Shown here piece by piece: positions 16,663 through 17,662 of a DNA stretch of 17,662 nucleotides. This DNA comes from Gracilimonas sp031580945 (GTDB taxonomy: Bacteria > Bacteroidota > Rhodothermia > Balneolales > Balneolaceae). The first letter of the stretch is position 1. Each line of letters opens with the position of its first letter. The notes under the pieces are model-generated. The model did not search any database and was not told the DNA's origin. It saw nothing but the letters and a program-made list of their open reading frames with translations. The stretch lies in the NCBI GenBank assembly GCA_031580945.1, contig JAVLBT010000054.1:1-17662 (forward strand), given 5' to 3'. The position numbers were made by a program, and so were the translations under genes.

Positions 16663-17468
16663 ACATTCGCGTTCGCGGAATTTCTCACCATTTTCAGGTA
16701 CACCAGAAACAGGAAACACTGCCAAACCTTGTGCTTCTCCATGGTTTTATGGGAAGCGGAAAAAACTTCGATCATTTGCTGTCTTCCCTGAAAACCTTTT
16801 GTAATCCTATTACCATCGATCTTTTGGGCCATGGACAAACTGAGGGTGCTGAACTGCACTACCGGTTTTCAACCAAAGAACAAGTTGCCGATCTTACCAA
16901 ACTCATCTCAGAACAGCTAACGATTCCCCTGTTTCTATACGGTTACAGCATGGGCGGACGATTAGCCCTGCAGCTTTCCCTTCACCGCCCTGATCTTTAT
17001 CGCGGGTTGATTCTCGAAAGTGCTACTTTTGGTATAGAAGGCGAAACCGAACGACAAGCCCGCCAATCCCTCGATGCCCGTCGCTCTGATGCGATCATAG
17101 GAAATTTTGAAGGATTCCTGGAAGATTGGAAAAATATGCCGCTTTTTGCCTCATCAAATACTGCTCCTGAGCTTCTGAAGCAGACCGAAGAAATTCAGCA
17201 AAATCAAAACCCATTTTGGCTGGCCAATAGTTTACAGGGATTTGGAACCGGAACCATGCCGTGCGTCAGAGATCAGCTAAACCGACTATCAATACCCGTT
17301 CAGCTAATTGCAGGGGAAAAGGATTCAAAATTTGTGCATATCAACCGGCAGATGGAAAAGGAAATTCCCGATGCTGAACTTGAGGTTGTGAAAGATGCCG
17401 GTCACCGGGTGCATTTAGAGCAGCCTGAAGTACTGATTGCAATTATTAAGGAATTAATTAAAAGCTGA
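16659..17468 (+). CDS. menH: 2-succinyl-6-hydroxy-2,4-cyclohexadiene-1-carboxylate synthase MenH
   Basis: MenH is an alpha/beta-hydrolase-fold lyase that removes pyruvate from SEPHCHC to give SHCHC, the step directly after MenD. The 269 residues show LLHGFMGSGKNF (oxyanion-hole region) and the nucleophile elbow GYSMGGR with Ser97. Asp222 follows in GEKDSKF and His249 in AGHRVHLEQP, completing the triad. DLLGHGQT and a lid-like central part around residues 120-190 also fit. Generic alpha/beta hydrolases share these motifs; the MenH assignment rests on GYSMGGRLAL, on size and above all on the 4-base ATGA overlap with menD. No men gene follows before the window ends, so MenB, MenC, MenE and MenA must be elsewhere or beyond the edge. 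Confidence 0.92.
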   Translation: MNIRVRGISHHFQVHQKQETLPNLVLLHGFMGSGKNFDHLLSSLKTFCNPITIDLLGHGQTEGAELHYRFSTKEQVADLTKLISEQLTIPLFLYGYSMGGRLALQLSLHRPDLYRGLILESATFGIEGETERQARQSLDARRSDAIIGNFEGFLEDWKNMPLFASSNTAPELLKQTEEIQQNQNPFWLANSLQGFGTGTMPCVRDQLNRLSIPVQLIAGEKDSKFVHINRQMEKEIPDAELEVVKDAGHRVHLEQPEVLIAIIKELIKS

Positions 17469-17490
17469 AACTACAAAACCTTCTAAAGAT

Positions 17491-17596
17491 CTTTTAAGTC
17501 TTACAGCGAGACCACATTTATTATTCACAATGACTGCCAGCCGAGCGCTGACTTAAAAGTACCTGCCTAACAAGTCTCTGACCTGCCTCATGGCAG
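17491..17596. repeat. REP-like patch of inverted and direct repeats
   Basis: CTTTTAAGTC (17491-17500) and GACTTAAAAG (17550-17559) form a perfect 10-bp inverted pair. It continues inward as CAGCG (17504-17508) against CGCTG (17546-17550), with a 3-base offset. Next comes ACCTGCCT, repeated directly at 17561-17568 and 17581-17588. Last is a hairpin CTGCC-TCAT-GGCAG at 17583-17596. Such GC-richer palindromic clusters in an AT-rich spacer resemble REP elements that flank REP-associated tyrosine transposase genes, and a matching partial ORF begins 20 bases later. The identity as REP is inferred from context. Confidence 0.5.
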
Positions 17597-17615
17597 CCAA
17601 GTTTTATATTAGGAT

Positions 17616-17662
17616 ATGATGGGTTTCAAAATTTATAATCACCAACAAGCTGATTTCATCAC
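17616..17662 (+). CDS. Possible N-terminus of a REP-associated tyrosine transposase (partial)
   Basis: Two consecutive ATG codons (17616 and 17619) open a frame without stop to the window end. Only about 15 residues are visible: GFKIYNHQQADFIT after the starts. This resembles the N-terminus of Y1/IS200-type REP-associated transposases, where a KI-x-(D/N) start leads to an aromatic or hydrophobic ...(F)-(I/V)-T-F strand. Unlike other genes here it has AGGA close upstream, a plausible ribosome site. The repeat patch just before it fits this identity. The sample is very short, so both the coding status and the family remain tentative. Confidence 0.4.
   Translation, partial: MMGFKIYNHQQADFI

Noticed and set aside
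17484..17494. AAAGATCTTT palindrome after menH considered as a terminator
   Set aside because: It is a loop-less short AT-rich palindrome and cannot form a useful hairpin.
1..17662. tRNA, rRNA, CRISPR array or riboswitch
   Set aside because: No cloverleaf, rRNA-like conserved sequence, regularly spaced repeats or recognisable riboswitch core was seen; intergenic space is small and no gap exceeds 300 bases.

Overview
The window looks like chromosomal core DNA from a member of the Bacteroidota or the related Balneolota/Rhodothermota. The reasons are a full-length SprA (the type IX secretion translocon, confined to this superphylum), LptF/LptG permeases of the Bacteroidota type, DUF3467- and DUF4290-like small proteins, moderate-to-low GC, and starts that mostly lack Shine-Dalgarno sequences. 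Genus and species cannot be settled from the sequence alone.

Layout. Positions 1-1395 (+) hold apolipoprotein N-acyltransferase Lnt, cut at its 5' end by the window edge. Positions 1409-8746 (-) hold the giant outer-membrane protein SprA, convergent with lnt across only 13 bases. A 232-base divergent spacer follows. Positions 8979-11481 (+) hold two overlapping LptF/LptG permease genes that end at a hairpin terminator. Positions 11535-12882 (-) hold a cystathionine-beta-synthase-like PLP enzyme followed by a DUF3467 protein. A second divergent spacer carries a perfect inverted repeat. Positions 13058-13333 (+) hold a small DUF4290-like protein. Positions 13497-17468 (+) hold menF-menD-menH, overlapping by 14 and 4 bases. 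The last ~190 bases hold a dense patch of inverted and direct repeats, then the first codons of an ORF that resembles the N-terminus of a REP-associated tyrosine transposase.

How the genes work together. The left 11.5 kb is an envelope-biogenesis block. Lnt finishes lipoproteins, SprA exports type IX cargo across the outer membrane, and LptF/G start lipopolysaccharide extraction from the inner membrane. The right part makes the early menaquinone intermediates: chorismate to isochorismate (MenF), to SEPHCHC (MenD), to SHCHC (MenH). No later men gene follows menH in the visible sequence; the repeat patch and transposase-like ORF lie there instead.

Most of the window is ordinary housekeeping DNA, and I see no complete new defence, biosynthetic or mobile system. 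The parts most worth a second look are the REP-like patch at the right edge, the dyads upstream of menF and of the DUF4290-like gene, the non-ATG starts on three consecutive envelope genes, and the insertion in the LptF-like protein.
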